Under the pieces are notes generated by a model that worked only from the letters and a program-made list of their open reading frames with translations, had not been told where the DNA came from and made no database searches. This document shows, piece after piece, positions 1-8,506 of a stretch of 64,000 nucleotides of DNA. The DNA is from an uncultured Clostridia bacterium (GTDB lineage: Bacteria > Bacillota > Clostridia > UBA1381), in contig CAKSNH010000007.1 of NCBI GenBank assembly GCA_934476075.1, positions 55,272 to 119,271 on the forward strand. Direction: 5' to 3'. Numbering within the stretch: position 1 is the stretch's first letter; the number at the start of each line of letters is the position of its first letter. Made by a program: the position numbers and the translations under genes.

Positions 1-266
1 TTCTGCGAACCCAATACGCTCGATATTCGCAAATGCGATAAATGGTCCCACTTTTCACATTCTCTGTTCCAAGTTGTCTCGGCCACACGCTTTGGTGCAA
101 TAATTAAAATCTTCGACACTTGAAACCTGTTAAACTTCAAGTCGTTTATCGCCGTCAGCGTTATAACCGTCTTACCCAATCCCATATCAAGCCACAACGC
201 TATTTTCGGCTGTGCGATTATCCGCTTTATGCAGTACGCCTGATAATTGTGCGGTATAAGTTTCAT
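1..266 (-). CDS. SNF2/DEAD-type phage helicase, N-terminal fragment cut by the window edge
   Basis: Only the first 88 or so residues are present. They start with an ATG that overlaps the stop of the preceding VRR-NUC gene (ATGA), so the two are translationally coupled. The fragment contains a Q-like motif (PHNYQAYC), a Walker A (DMGLGKT, about residues 28-34) and the motif Ia-like stretch IIAPKRVAETTW typical of phage SNF2 helicases. This family usually follows VRR-NUC in Firmicute phages and remodels or unwinds DNA in phage replication or recombination. The family call is good; the exact role is inference. The rest of the gene lies left of the window. Confidence 0.85.
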   Translation of the reverse strand, partial: MKLIPHNYQAYCIKRIIAQPKIALWLDMGLGKTVITLTAINDLKFNRFQVSKILIIAPKRVAETTWNRECEKWDHLSHLRISSVLGSQ

Positions 267-550
267 TCGCCCCCACCGCCCAAACACAAATCTATGCTTT
301 TACGGCTGTCAAGCACATAAACCTTTTGCCCCAAATCTTTCAGCCGTTTTATCTGCATATTCTGCAATGCCGTTGTTTTTCTTCCGGGTGCTTTCATCTC
401 TGCGAAAAATATTTTACCGCCGGGCAGTATTACAATCCTATCCGGTACACCGTTGTTGCCGGGCGACACGAACTTATACGCTCGTCCGCCCAATTCTTTG
501 ACACGCCTTACAAGATACTGCTCTATGTTTTTTTCTCTTTCGACCATCAT
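263..550 (-). CDS. VRR-NUC domain nuclease
   Basis: A 95-residue protein that is essentially one VRR-NUC domain, the stand-alone phage form of a PD-(D/E)XK-fold nuclease. The core signature is visible: SPGNNGVPDRIVI, then GGKIFFAEMKAPG (catalytic E-x-K), then a Q-x(4)-KRL helix near residue 65. Stand-alone VRR-NUC proteins from phages are structure-selective DNA endonucleases, thought to process replication or recombination junctions. The start has a strong AAGGAG site five bases upstream, and the stop overlaps the helicase start. It lies downstream of the primase gene across a 260-base spacer of short repeats. Confidence 0.93.
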   Translation of the reverse strand: MMVEREKNIEQYLVRRVKELGGRAYKFVSPGNNGVPDRIVILPGGKIFFAEMKAPGRKTTALQNMQIKRLKDLGQKVYVLDSRKSIDLCLGGGGE

Positions 551-685
551 ATCAACTCCTTGAATTTTATCGACCGTAACATCGTAACAAGTTTTTCTAT
601 TATATATACGCGTATAGGCGTCACAGGCGACGCAGGCGATACGCGTGTGTGCCTAATTTACCTATTTTAATAAATATATTAGAAT

Positions 686-820
686 AAATGTTGCAATGTT
701 GCATTAGCTGTCAAACCCTTATGAACACTGGCTTTAAGGTGCAACATTCAAATGTTGCAAAATGTTGCAATGTTGCATTTACATTTTTTTACTTGTTGCA
801 CTTTTCTTATCAATGTTGCA
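686..820. repeat. Cluster of TGCAACATT / ATGTTGCA short repeats
   Basis: The 20-mer aaatgttgcaatgttgcatt occurs exactly at 686-705 and again at 760-779. Further single copies of the ATGTTGCA unit lie at about 752-759 and 812-819, and an inverted copy (gcaacatt) at 741-748. The cluster fills the spacer between the primase gene and the VRR-NUC gene and runs into the last codons of the primase gene. Such iteron-like arrays beside phage replication genes can be replication-initiator or regulator sites. The repeats are seen; a function is inferred. Confidence 0.6.
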
Positions 821-3230
821 CCTTTAAAAACCCTCTTTGTGTTCCGCAATAGCCAAATCTTATCGGCTTTTTATACCTCTCCCAACCGCCTATCAGTTCT
901 ATCGTAGCGTTAATTTCTGCTGCGTCCGAATACCTCATGCCTTTAAAATCTCCGCCGAACACTTCACACCATATCTCCAATGCACATATCCTGTCACGCT
1001 CGACTAAATCCTTATCTTCGACATTTGCCATACCTCCGCTGTTGTAAATCTGCCGTTTGTTTAAATCCCATTTTGACCATTCACGCGGTACTTTTTTCTC
1101 TATGTACTCTCTGATAAGTCCCTCACGCACTGACATTTCCCTGTGCATTTCCTGTTCGGATTTCGCCCATTCTTCAAGTTCTGCCGTTAAACACAGTTGC
1201 TCGCCCATTTGATAACGGAATTTAGCCTCCGCCCAAATCATGTCTACTTCATCGTCCAAATCCCTGAACACACTTTTTGTCGGTGCCATTATTCCGGTAT
1301 CCAGCGGCCAAAAGCGTCTGTTACCTGTCTTATCTCTCAGATACTCACGGTTATTGCTTGTACCGAAGAACACGCAGCGTCTCGGGCAATCCTGTACATG
1401 ACGACCATATGCCGCCCTGAAACGGTCTACTGTCTGCGACAAAACCTGTTTAACTCTATTTACATCAACCTTATTTAACGCTTCGAGTTCTCCTATTTCC
1501 ACTATCCAAACACCCTGTATCAGCTCGCATACTTCTTTGCCCTCAAACGTCTTAATGCCGTCGGTAAACCATTTTGAGTGTCCCATTTTACGAAGTATTG
1601 TGCTTTTGCCTATTCCCTGAGGTCCCGACAAAATTGTCATTATATCGAACTTAATACCGGGCTTGTATGTTCTGGCGACCGCTGCGGTAAATGCCTTGCG
1701 TGTCACGGCCCGTGTGTACTCGTTATCGTCCGCACCCAAATAATCTATGAACAAACTGTCAAGACGGGGTACGCTGTCCCATACAAGCCCATCGAGGTAT
1801 TGTTTGATTTCATCAAATGAATGTTTGCGGCCGTGTATTGATATTGCGTCCGATATTTTTTCCTTACCCGTTATCTGATAATAGTTTTCAAAATACCACC
1901 TCACACCGGCATCGTCATTATCGTCCCAAAATCTTCTGCCCGTTCTCACTCTGTCCCATGGCAGAGTATCAAGCACCGCACCTTTATGTGCGAAATCATC
2001 GGTAGCTATTCTGTTTCTCAATAACGGGTCGTTATCGAGAATAATCAGCATATTATCGGTAGTTTTAAGTATAGCGTTTGTGGTTTCGCTGCGTTTTAGC
2101 TTATCCTGCCAGTTAATATCGTCTTCACTATGCACACCGTCAAAATCCGATTGAGCCTGCTGCAAGCGTTCCCTGTTCATAAGAACCCTCACACCCTCAT
2201 CGGCAACGGCAAACTTGCACATCTCGTTAAACGAAGGCAGTTTATTCGCCGGTGTATCGGGTTTTGCGTCATTGTCAAGGTCTGCGAACATATGCAGACG
2301 TACAAGGTCAAAAGCGTTGCACAATCTGCCGCCTGCCGGGTCGGTAGCATGGTGGCTGTATAAGAACTTGCCGTCCTCATACACCACCGCACCGCCGCTT
2401 GTGCTGCCTCCCGTAAAGGTGTACCGGTTATCAGCATTATCGCACGGCTCATATGTATTCTTTATGAACTTATCCATTACCTGATACACGTTATATACGC
2501 GGCAAAACGCACCTACGACACCGGGTTTTGTTGTGGGGTCTGCCTGTTTGCCTGCCATTCTAAGCTGTTCTTTTTCTGTCCCCGGTACCTGCGGCCAGCT
2601 CGTCATATCATGCCAGTCTGCATATTCGTTCAGTAGTCCGTCAGCATCCAAAAGCGGTTTATCTTCATATTTATATATGTACTCGCTGTCACTGCACACA
2701 GACGGGTAATACATTAATCTCGATACCTCGAACGTTGAACGGTCGAAGAACGTCATCTCCGGCTGTATGTAAAATGCTGTTTTTCTTGCAATCGGCTCAA
2801 ATTCTTCCGCCGTAACCGTTCTGCTGATAGGAAATATTACACGCAGACGCGGTGCACTCGGCTGATGTTTTCGTGTTGAATACACACAATATCCGCAGCC
2901 TAACGAATTTAAACGTTTCAATATGCCGTCGGTACCGCCGGGAGGGATATTGTCCAAATCCAGAACTATAATATCTCTGCCTTTCATATTACAGGCTTTT
3001 CGCTTATTGCCTGCCAATTCACCGCCGATAAAACCGCCGACATCTTTCAAATCGTCCTGCCTGCCCTTTGTCATTTTCATATACTCGGCTACCGTTTCGG
3101 TACTTCTGACCGGTATACCGAAACGGGCATACAGCTCTGACAACATCAGCTTTTCAGGTTTCCACGATGTTGTTTTTCGGCTGCTGCCCGTACTTATTAC
3201 AATTTGTCTGTCGTACTGCAATCCCGTCAC
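810..3230 (-). CDS. VapE/VirE-type phage primase-helicase
   Basis: A fusion of an N-terminal primase-like domain and a C-terminal VapE-type (virulence-associated E) P-loop helicase, about 800 residues. The N-terminal part shows an acidic D-L-D-N motif (about residue 90) and an S-x(3)-H segment consistent with archaeo-eukaryotic primases. The helicase has Walker A GPQGIGKS (about 536-543), a Walker B-like stretch VWIVEIGELEAL and an arginine-rich GNRRFWP region. It would prime and unwind DNA for phage replication with the polymerase immediately upstream. The GTG at 3230 overlaps the polymerase stop, but the AAGGAG site sits directly against it. The TTG at 3221 is eight bases from that site and is the likelier start. 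Confidence 0.9.
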   Translation of the reverse strand: MTGLQYDRQIVISTGSSRKTTSWKPEKLMLSELYARFGIPVRSTETVAEYMKMTKGRQDDLKDVGGFIGGELAGNKRKACNMKGRDIIVLDLDNIPPGGTDGILKRLNSLGCGYCVYSTRKHQPSAPRLRVIFPISRTVTAEEFEPIARKTAFYIQPEMTFFDRSTFEVSRLMYYPSVCSDSEYIYKYEDKPLLDADGLLNEYADWHDMTSWPQVPGTEKEQLRMAGKQADPTTKPGVVGAFCRVYNVYQVMDKFIKNTYEPCDNADNRYTFTGGSTSGGAVVYEDGKFLYSHHATDPAGGRLCNAFDLVRLHMFADLDNDAKPDTPANKLPSFNEMCKFAVADEGVRVLMNRERLQQAQSDFDGVHSEDDINWQDKLKRSETTNAILKTTDNMLIILDNDPLLRNRIATDDFAHKGAVLDTLPWDRVRTGRRFWDDNDDAGVRWYFENYYQITGKEKISDAISIHGRKHSFDEIKQYLDGLVWDSVPRLDSLFIDYLGADDNEYTRAVTRKAFTAAVARTYKPGIKFDIMTILSGPQGIGKSTILRKMGHSKWFTDGIKTFEGKEVCELIQGVWIVEIGELEALNKVDVNRVKQVLSQTVDRFRAAYGRHVQDCPRRCVFFGTSNNREYLRDKTGNRRFWPLDTGIMAPTKSVFRDLDDEVDMIWAEAKFRYQMGEQLCLTAELEEWAKSEQEMHREMSVREGLIREYIEKKVPREWSKWDLNKRQIYNSGGMANVEDKDLVERDRICALEIWCEVFGGDFKGMRYSDAAEINATIELIGGWERYKKPIRFGYCGTQRGFLKVQH

Positions 3231-5224
3231 TCCTTTTTAAAATATTCACTGACATATCCGTCAGCGTTAAGCGGCAATCCTTCCGCCCATGAGATAGGCT
3301 GACTCATGATTTTACAGACTTCGTCCAAGTCGGCCTTATCCTTATCAACTTCGGCGACAATCTCGTCATGAATATGAAATGCAATCGGATAACCGGCACG
3401 TTCCAGCCTCTCTATATTTTCCGCCAAACAATCCCTTGCAATGGCCTGTATTATGTTTTCCACCAACTTACCGCCGTATGTATCTACCGTCTGCCATTTT
3501 TTCGACTGCTGATTCATACCGAAATAGTGTATGCTCTCGCCGCCCCACCTGTTTTCACCCAAGTGTGGGTGTGCATAATATAGTTTTCGCTTTGACGGCA
3601 ATTCCACCGTAAGGAAATCAAGTCCATTCTGCATATCCGCCTCACGTGCGAATATGATACCGTTTGCCACGCTCGGTCTTCCTGTGCGTATAGCTTGTTT
3701 TGCCGCATTCTCGACCTTTTTCCATAAATCGCATATTCGCTTGTTGCTGCCACGCCATCTCTGTACGATGTCCGGCAGTTCTTCCTCGGTAAGCCCCATT
3801 GACAGCGCTCCCATATTTATTAATGCGTTTGGCCCACCGCCGTATCCCAATGCAAGCTCTGCGACTTTGCCCTTTTGTCTGAGTGCATATTCGGGATTTC
3901 CTTTTTTAATACGTTCTATCGGCACACCAAACATCTGACTCGCCGATGCCTCGTATATTTTGCCGTGCGTCTTGAACACATCAATCCGCCATTGCTCCTG
4001 TGCAAGCCATGCAATAACACGTGCCTCGATAGCCGAAAAATCGGCGTCAACATACAGTTTGCCGTCACCTGCTACGATAGCGGTACGTATAAGCTGTGAC
4101 AGTGTGTCGGACACTTTACCGAACACCATTTTTATGAGGTCGGCTCTGCCCTTTTTCGTCAAATCACGTGCCAGCGGCAGTAAATCCGTTATATATGTAC
4201 GCGGTAAATTCTGCGGCTGGATAAATCGTCCGCCCCAACGCCCCGTACGGTTAGCACCGTAAAATTGCAAAAGTCCTCTTGCACGTCCGTCATCGCACAT
4301 ACATTCAATCATAGTCGTGTATTTTTTAATACTTGATTTTGACAGTACCTGTCTTATCTTCAATACCTTTTTCACGTGTTCGGGAATATCCCCCGCAAGT
4401 AAATCTTCCACCGCTTTTTTGGTCAGTGCATCGCTGTGAATACCTTGGCTTTCAAGCCATGACAAAAGCTGTTTATTACTGTTCGGATTTTCAAGGTGTG
4501 TTATTGCGGCCGCCTGTGCTTTCAGTTCCTGTTCTTCCTGTGCACGGCAAATCAACGCACCGTTTATCAATTCGGTATCGAGCGCCACACCCCGCAAATT
4601 TATTGTCTGGTCCGTAACCCACTGCGACTGTACAAAATTCGGTACGGGAAATGCGGATAATCTCCGTTCTATCTCCATTTCGGTCACTACGTCCTGCCGG
4701 TTGTATTCCTTAAACAGTTCCCACTTTTCGGGTTCGTGTGCCGGCAGATTGCGTGTTCTTCCTCCGTTCCGCTGTGTAGGGGCGCAAGGTGAACAAAACA
4801 ATTTAATCAGCGCATTGCCGACAGCCATTTTCTGCTTATCGTCGGGCAGTCCCAATGCTTTGCCCGCAGCAGACAATCCCGCCGTATAACCGCAGTACAA
4901 ACCGTGTACCATAGTGCAGTGCCATTGTTTCAGCCACTGTATTTTTGCCGAAGTATCGCCACCCAAATAAAATTTACTCAGTGCGTACCACTCAAACGCG
5001 GCATTATATGCGTGCTTTATAACTCTTTCATCAAACAGTGCCGCTTTTATTTCAGACGGAATTTGTTCGCCTTTTGTAAAATCGATGACCTGCACAGGCT
5101 GTCCGTCTGCCGAATAAGCGAAAAGCAATATTTCAAAATCGGAACTCTGCACATATTTATACATTCCGCTTGCCTTTATATCTATACTGCTGTAAGTTTC
5201 AATGTCGACACTTAAATGCTGCAT
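3227..5224 (-). CDS. Family A DNA polymerase with 3'-5' exonuclease domain
   Basis: A 665-residue phage replicative polymerase related to DNA polymerase I. The N-terminal proofreading exonuclease shows ExoI (DIETYS, residues 7-12), ExoII (YNAAFEW) and ExoIII (YNRQDVVTEM). The polymerase domain has motif A (DFSAIEARV, about 390), motif B (RQKGKVAELALGYGGG) and motif C (HDEIVAEV, about 615). No 5'-3' exonuclease domain is present, as is normal in phages. The ATG has a clear AAGGAG site eight bases upstream. The gene overlaps the primase gene by four bases, so replication proteins are made as one coupled unit. Confidence 0.96.
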   Translation of the reverse strand: MQHLSVDIETYSSIDIKASGMYKYVQSSDFEILLFAYSADGQPVQVIDFTKGEQIPSEIKAALFDERVIKHAYNAAFEWYALSKFYLGGDTSAKIQWLKQWHCTMVHGLYCGYTAGLSAAGKALGLPDDKQKMAVGNALIKLFCSPCAPTQRNGGRTRNLPAHEPEKWELFKEYNRQDVVTEMEIERRLSAFPVPNFVQSQWVTDQTINLRGVALDTELINGALICRAQEEQELKAQAAAITHLENPNSNKQLLSWLESQGIHSDALTKKAVEDLLAGDIPEHVKKVLKIRQVLSKSSIKKYTTMIECMCDDGRARGLLQFYGANRTGRWGGRFIQPQNLPRTYITDLLPLARDLTKKGRADLIKMVFGKVSDTLSQLIRTAIVAGDGKLYVDADFSAIEARVIAWLAQEQWRIDVFKTHGKIYEASASQMFGVPIERIKKGNPEYALRQKGKVAELALGYGGGPNALINMGALSMGLTEEELPDIVQRWRGSNKRICDLWKKVENAAKQAIRTGRPSVANGIIFAREADMQNGLDFLTVELPSKRKLYYAHPHLGENRWGGESIHYFGMNQQSKKWQTVDTYGGKLVENIIQAIARDCLAENIERLERAGYPIAFHIHDEIVAEVDKDKADLDEVCKIMSQPISWAEGLPLNADGYVSEYFKKE

Positions 5225-5313
5225 TCTTGTTACTCCTTATCTTATTTAATGCCGTCAGCCGTTTATTAACGTTGCCCGCCGTATACCGCGTGGAGGTGGC
5301 ATTTTATACAGCA

Positions 5314-5331
5314 GCGGTGCACACGCACCGC
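5314..5331 (-). other. Perfect hairpin in the polymerase-DUF2815 spacer
   Basis: GCGGTGC and GCACCGC form a perfect 7-bp stem with a four-base loop, five bases past the stop of the ssDNA-binding protein gene. There is no T-run, so it is probably an mRNA 3'-end stabiliser or processing signal rather than a terminator. Confidence 0.45.
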
Positions 5332-5336
5332 AATAA

Positions 5337-6005
5337 TTACATTCCGTAAACCGAACCGACCGGCTGTCCCGTTATAGGGTCTATCTGCGGTACGGGTTGC
5401 TGTGTCATTGGCTGCTGATACTGTGGGTACACCGGCTGTGCCATTGGCTGCTGTACTGTTTGTGTGGCAACATCGCCAAAATCAGTAGCTGCGTTTGTGT
5501 GACCGCCGAGAGGTTCTCCGTCATCGATTTTCAGAACGTTGCCCAAACCGCAGCCGATACCCTTTTTACCGTTTGCGTTATACGCAAAGAAATTCACGGT
5601 TACTCTTGCAAACATTCCGCTGTATACGTCTGTCGGTGCAAGCGGTACATTAATATTTGATACGTGTACTACTTCGGGTTTTGTCTTTGAACTCGCTGTG
5701 ATAACCCAATGTCCTTTACATTCTTCACCGAAAGCCTCGCCCGATGGTCTTACTCCGTCACCGTCATACAACGGTATCGCCAATACGGGCGGTCTTACTC
5801 CGTTCCATTTATCCCTTGTACCGTTCTGTGCGGCCGACTCAATAGCGGCATCAAAATCGGCTTTTGTTGCTACGTCCGATTTCGGTATCAGCAGCGTTAC
5901 GCCGTATTTTGCCTCACCTCCGTTGTTACTGTACGGCTCGTTCAGATGTGCGTATGACAGTCTTACCACACCCGTTAAACATTTTGTTGCTATTCCTTGA
6001 TACAT
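5337..6005 (-). CDS. DUF2815 phage single-stranded DNA-binding protein
   Basis: A 222-residue protein of the DUF2815 family, OB-fold ssDNA-binding proteins that travel with DUF2800 and family A polymerase in Firmicute phages. Residues 1-165 form the conserved core (GVVRLSYAHL near the start, KYGVTLLIPK, then SGMFARVTVNFFAYN). The last 45 residues are a Gln/Pro-rich tail with repeated QQPM and QQPVP units. SSB tails recruit partners, so this tail may do the same; that is inference. Only one base separates it from the nuclease gene upstream, so both belong to the early replication operon. Confidence 0.88.
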   Translation of the reverse strand: MYQGIATKCLTGVVRLSYAHLNEPYSNNGGEAKYGVTLLIPKSDVATKADFDAAIESAAQNGTRDKWNGVRPPVLAIPLYDGDGVRPSGEAFGEECKGHWVITASSKTKPEVVHVSNINVPLAPTDVYSGMFARVTVNFFAYNANGKKGIGCGLGNVLKIDDGEPLGGHTNAATDFGDVATQTVQQPMAQPVYPQYQQPMTQQPVPQIDPITGQPVGSVYGM

Positions 6006-6006
6006 A

Positions 6007-7191
6007 TTAATTTCCTCCGTTTTCTTTTATTACATCCGTAAAATCATTTACGGCGTCTTGCTGTTTGTATTCCTCTCTTTTATCGTCCGCCTCTGCTAAT
6101 GTAGGTTTGCCTTTCGGCTTTACGATATAGTCTGCCATCAGTTTTGCAAAATCACTCTTGCCTACCGTTTTTTCCATTGCCGTAAGCGACAGCGGCTTGC
6201 GTTCGTAAAGTAAATCTTTTTCAAAACCGTTTTTGACCAAATGGTCTATTGCTTTGTCGGTATCGGTGAACGTTCTGTTACTGCGTCCCTCTACCGCTTT
6301 CCAACCGGGGATTTCTTTCCCGGCAAGGATTGCCGCAAGTGCGTATTCCTCTAATTTTGATACCCACTTTTTCAGTCCCTGTGCTTTTTTCAGGATTTGC
6401 CCGACTTCTTTATCCGACAACAGCGGTGGCAGTGCTTCCCCGAAATCGTCCAGGGCAGTATATTCTTTTGTTTGTTTTCGACATAACGGGCGTGCCCTGC
6501 AAAATCCCTTGTCACACCAATATCCCGGTTTACACTCGGTATCACCATCTAATATTTTCTGACAAGCGGGTTTCACAACTTCATCGCCCCATTTTTCCAA
6601 ATCCTCACGTGATATTGCAAACTCACTTATGCTATCCAATCTCGGCTGTATTATTGCGATAACAACTGTCTTTATAGGAAATAACATTGAATATGCGTTT
6701 ATAGCTCCCAGTGCATAAAGCATACCCTGTGAATTGAACTCTGCCGATACAGGTACGCCCTTCCCGTATTTAAAATCTATTACGCATAAGGTGTCATTGC
6801 AAATCAGTATGCAGTCGCTTGTCCCAAATCCGCCCGGTGCATAATTGTCGTACATCACCCGTTTTTCCACCGCCACAAACGGCGTCTTGTCGAAACTCAA
6901 TGCCTTTTCTTCTATGTACTCAACGTATACATCTGTATAGCCTTGCATTTCTTCTTGGTATACGGGGTCTTTTTTCAGTTTGTTCATTCGGGTGTTGAAT
7001 GTTCTTTGCGGCATCGGCTCGATAAACTTTTTGCGGAGCTTTAACTCCGCTATCGAATGTGCCAATATTCCCTCTTTCGTGCTGTCCGTTTCTTTGTTCG
7101 GGAATTGCTTTTCCAATGTCACCGAACCGGGGCAGTTTAGGAACTTGACCGAACTTGATGCACTGAAATTTTCAGCGTGTATATCAGGCAT
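6007..7191 (-). CDS. DUF2800 RecB-like phage nuclease
   Basis: A 394-residue DUF2800 protein. The opening (ENFSASSSVKFLNCPGS) resembles the start of RecB/Cas4-like PD-(D/E)XK nucleases, and the active-site strand is visible as LCVIDFKYGKG (about residues 125-135). A downstream Cys cluster (GYWCDKGFCRARPLC, about 225-240) is in the position of the metal or iron-sulfur cluster of that group. It probably trims DNA in phage replication or recombination together with the DUF2815 protein. Its start codon overlaps the stop of the upstream gene (TAATG), indicating coupling. Confidence 0.87.
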   Translation of the reverse strand: MPDIHAENFSASSSVKFLNCPGSVTLEKQFPNKETDSTKEGILAHSIAELKLRKKFIEPMPQRTFNTRMNKLKKDPVYQEEMQGYTDVYVEYIEEKALSFDKTPFVAVEKRVMYDNYAPGGFGTSDCILICNDTLCVIDFKYGKGVPVSAEFNSQGMLYALGAINAYSMLFPIKTVVIAIIQPRLDSISEFAISREDLEKWGDEVVKPACQKILDGDTECKPGYWCDKGFCRARPLCRKQTKEYTALDDFGEALPPLLSDKEVGQILKKAQGLKKWVSKLEEYALAAILAGKEIPGWKAVEGRSNRTFTDTDKAIDHLVKNGFEKDLLYERKPLSLTAMEKTVGKSDFAKLMADYIVKPKGKPTLAEADDKREEYKQQDAVNDFTDVIKENGGN

Positions 7192-7667
7192 TATATTCTC
7201 ACTCCCAACATTCTTAAATCTGTCACAAATTCGCCGATACGCTCTTTCGGTATATCCGTCAGTGCGGCGGCCCCGAATTTGTGAATAAGCTCGATAATCT
7301 TATTGCGGTTATCATCTGATGTTTCGGCAAACACTGCGGCAGACTGTGCGACAGCCGCTATATCGTATGCACTTTGTGCTGTCGGCATTGTCGGCTGCGG
7401 CATTGGTGCTTGTGTAGGCTGCTGTGGAATCTGTGTCGGCGGTATAGGCGGATTATATTGCGGCTGCGGTACAGGCTGCTGCACAATCGGTGCTTGCGGT
7501 GCGGCGGTCGGCATAGCTTGCGGAATTGTCGGCTGTACTGCCGGTGTCGGTGGCGCAATAGGCTGCGGTGCGGTCTGTACCGGTTCAGCAGCTTGTCCTC
7601 TCAAAAGTTCGATGATTGCGGTGTTTTCTGTCAGTTCCTTTGGGGTTAAATTGATTGTTATTTGCAT
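7191..7667 (-). CDS. Pro/Gln-rich phage protein with conserved C-terminal segment
   Basis: A 158-residue protein in three parts: a short N-terminus (MQITINLTPKEL), about 75 residues made almost entirely of Pro, Gln, Ala and Thr, and a compact C-terminal helix-rich segment ending ERIGEFVTDLRMLGVRI. I do not know a biochemical function. The ATG has AGGAAG eight bases upstream. It sits between small zinc-ribbon genes and the DUF2800 nuclease and overlaps the latter by one base. The low-complexity middle resembles the tail of the nearby DUF2815 protein, which suggests that both proteins bind a common partner; this is inference. Confidence 0.75.
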   Translation of the reverse strand: MQITINLTPKELTENTAIIELLRGQAAEPVQTAPQPIAPPTPAVQPTIPQAMPTAAPQAPIVQQPVPQPQYNPPIPPTQIPQQPTQAPMPQPTMPTAQSAYDIAAVAQSAAVFAETSDDNRNKIIELIHKFGAAALTDIPKERIGEFVTDLRMLGVRI

Positions 7668-7803
7668 TTTTCATGCTTCCTTTCTTTATTGATTTATATT
7701 GAGCACTGCATACAGGGCATAGATACTGCCCTTTGCGTGCTGATATACTTACATTCCATGTGCGTCCGCAGCTTGTGCAGACCTCATATCTCGTGTTTTC
7801 CAT
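7585..7803 (-). CDS. Small zinc-ribbon phage protein
   Basis: A 72-residue protein with two CxxC knuckles in the first 33 residues (VCTSCGRTW and LCPVCSAQY), the arrangement of a treble-clef or rubredoxin-like zinc ribbon. The basic Asn/Lys/Arg-rich tail is read in another frame of the following gene for 83 bases, so the real folded part is the first half. An AAGGA site lies ten bases upstream of the ATG. Function unknown; such mini-proteins in early phage operons often inhibit host proteins. The overlap lowers confidence in the C-terminal part only. Confidence 0.6.
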   Translation of the reverse strand: MENTRYEVCTSCGRTWNVSISARKGQYLCPVCSAQYKSIKKGSMKNANNNQFNPKGTDRKHRNHRTFERTSC

Positions 7804-7900
7804 TATGTATACAATCCTTATTCGGGCAGTTGCAGTCGCATATACCGTCTTGCCAACAGCTGTATTCTGTCTGCGGTTCTGCCTTTTCTTCGTTTTTCAT
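7784..7900 (-). CDS. 38-residue Cys-rich phage mini-protein
   Basis: A very short reading frame of 38 codons plus stop. It holds five cysteines within residues 15-30 (pattern C-x5-C-x-C-x-C-x4-C), a metal-binding look. Its ATG overlaps the stop of the upstream 63-residue gene (ATGA) and its end overlaps the start of the zinc-ribbon gene by 20 bases, so it fits exactly into a chain of coupled genes. That packing is the main reason to call it real. No function can be assigned. Confidence 0.6.
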   Translation of the reverse strand: MKNEEKAEPQTEYSCWQDGICDCNCPNKDCIHNGKHEI

Positions 7901-8088
7901 AGTTCAAGCACCAGCTTTCCGTACTTATTCATTCTGTAAATGTAGTCTGTGTCCAACTTGTCAGATGTGAATCTGTCCAATATGTCACGGGTTTTAAGCT
8001 GTCTTTTAAAAAGACTGTTCTTATCCCTGCAAATCGCTATAATGTCATTAGGGTTGTCCTTTTTTACAAGTAACGCCCATTTTTTCAT
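7897..8088 (-). CDS. Small phage protein of unknown function
   Basis: A 63-residue basic protein (opening MKKWALLVKKDNPND). The AAAGGAGG ribosome site is strong and well placed, and the stop overlaps the next ATG. No family recognised. The sequence alternates short predicted strands and one helix (SLFKRQLKTRDILDRF), suggesting a small folded domain. It belongs to the early minus-strand operon. Confidence 0.7.
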   Translation of the reverse strand: MKKWALLVKKDNPNDIIAICRDKNSLFKRQLKTRDILDRFTSDKLDTDYIYRMNKYGKLVLEL

Positions 8089-8179
8089 GCTATATTGCCT
8101 CCTTTAATAAGAAAATACTTGATTTTTTCTTAAATTCAGAGTAAAATGTAGATGTATATATCCACAAGTTACTACTTGT

Positions 8180-8506
8180 TTAGTCCGCATTGGTTGCCGC
8201 CTTTGCGGACTTTTTATATTTGAGTGCAAGCTCGCATATATCCTCGGCTATCCCGGTTATCTTCCGCACGTCCTCTTCGGTGCAGTCATTCCCCGAAACA
8301 TTTCTGCCGCAAATATCAAAATATATGTCAAGTGCCATCCAAAAGCAATTCATATCTATGCTAGTCTCTTTTTGTACTGTCATTGACCTAATATCATTTT
8401 TCATGTTCTCATATCTGTGCACACTTTCATAATTCAATTCTGCACCGCAATTAGAACAATACTTGCCCTTTTGTACTTTTTCTCCGCATTTTTTACACTT
8501 AATCAT
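8180..8506 (-). CDS. Zinc-ribbon phage protein
   Basis: A 108-residue protein beginning with a zinc ribbon of two CxxC pairs (IKCKKCGEK and YCSNCGAEL, residues 3-22). This is followed by a mostly helical part with little similarity to anything I know. Its start lies within the last codons of the upstream LysM gene (8-base overlap), so translation is coupled. Phage early operons in Clostridia often carry such proteins without known function. Downstream, 8089-8179 holds only a short ACAAGT/ACTTGT inverted repeat and no gene. Confidence 0.75.
   Translation of the reverse strand: MIKCKKCGEKVQKGKYCSNCGAELNYESVHRYENMKNDIRSMTVQKETSIDMNCFWMALDIYFDICGRNVSGNDCTEEDVRKITGIAEDICELALKYKKSAKAATNAD

Noticed and set aside
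686..779. Short repeats as a CRISPR array
   Set aside because: Units are 8-20 bases without regular unique spacers and no cas genes are present.
7303..7692. A 129-residue Cys/Gly-rich plus-strand frame opposite the Pro/Gln-rich phage gene
   Set aside because: Pro, Gln and Ala codons read backwards give Cys, Gly and Trp. The minus-strand frame has a ribosome site and operon overlaps; this is its shadow.
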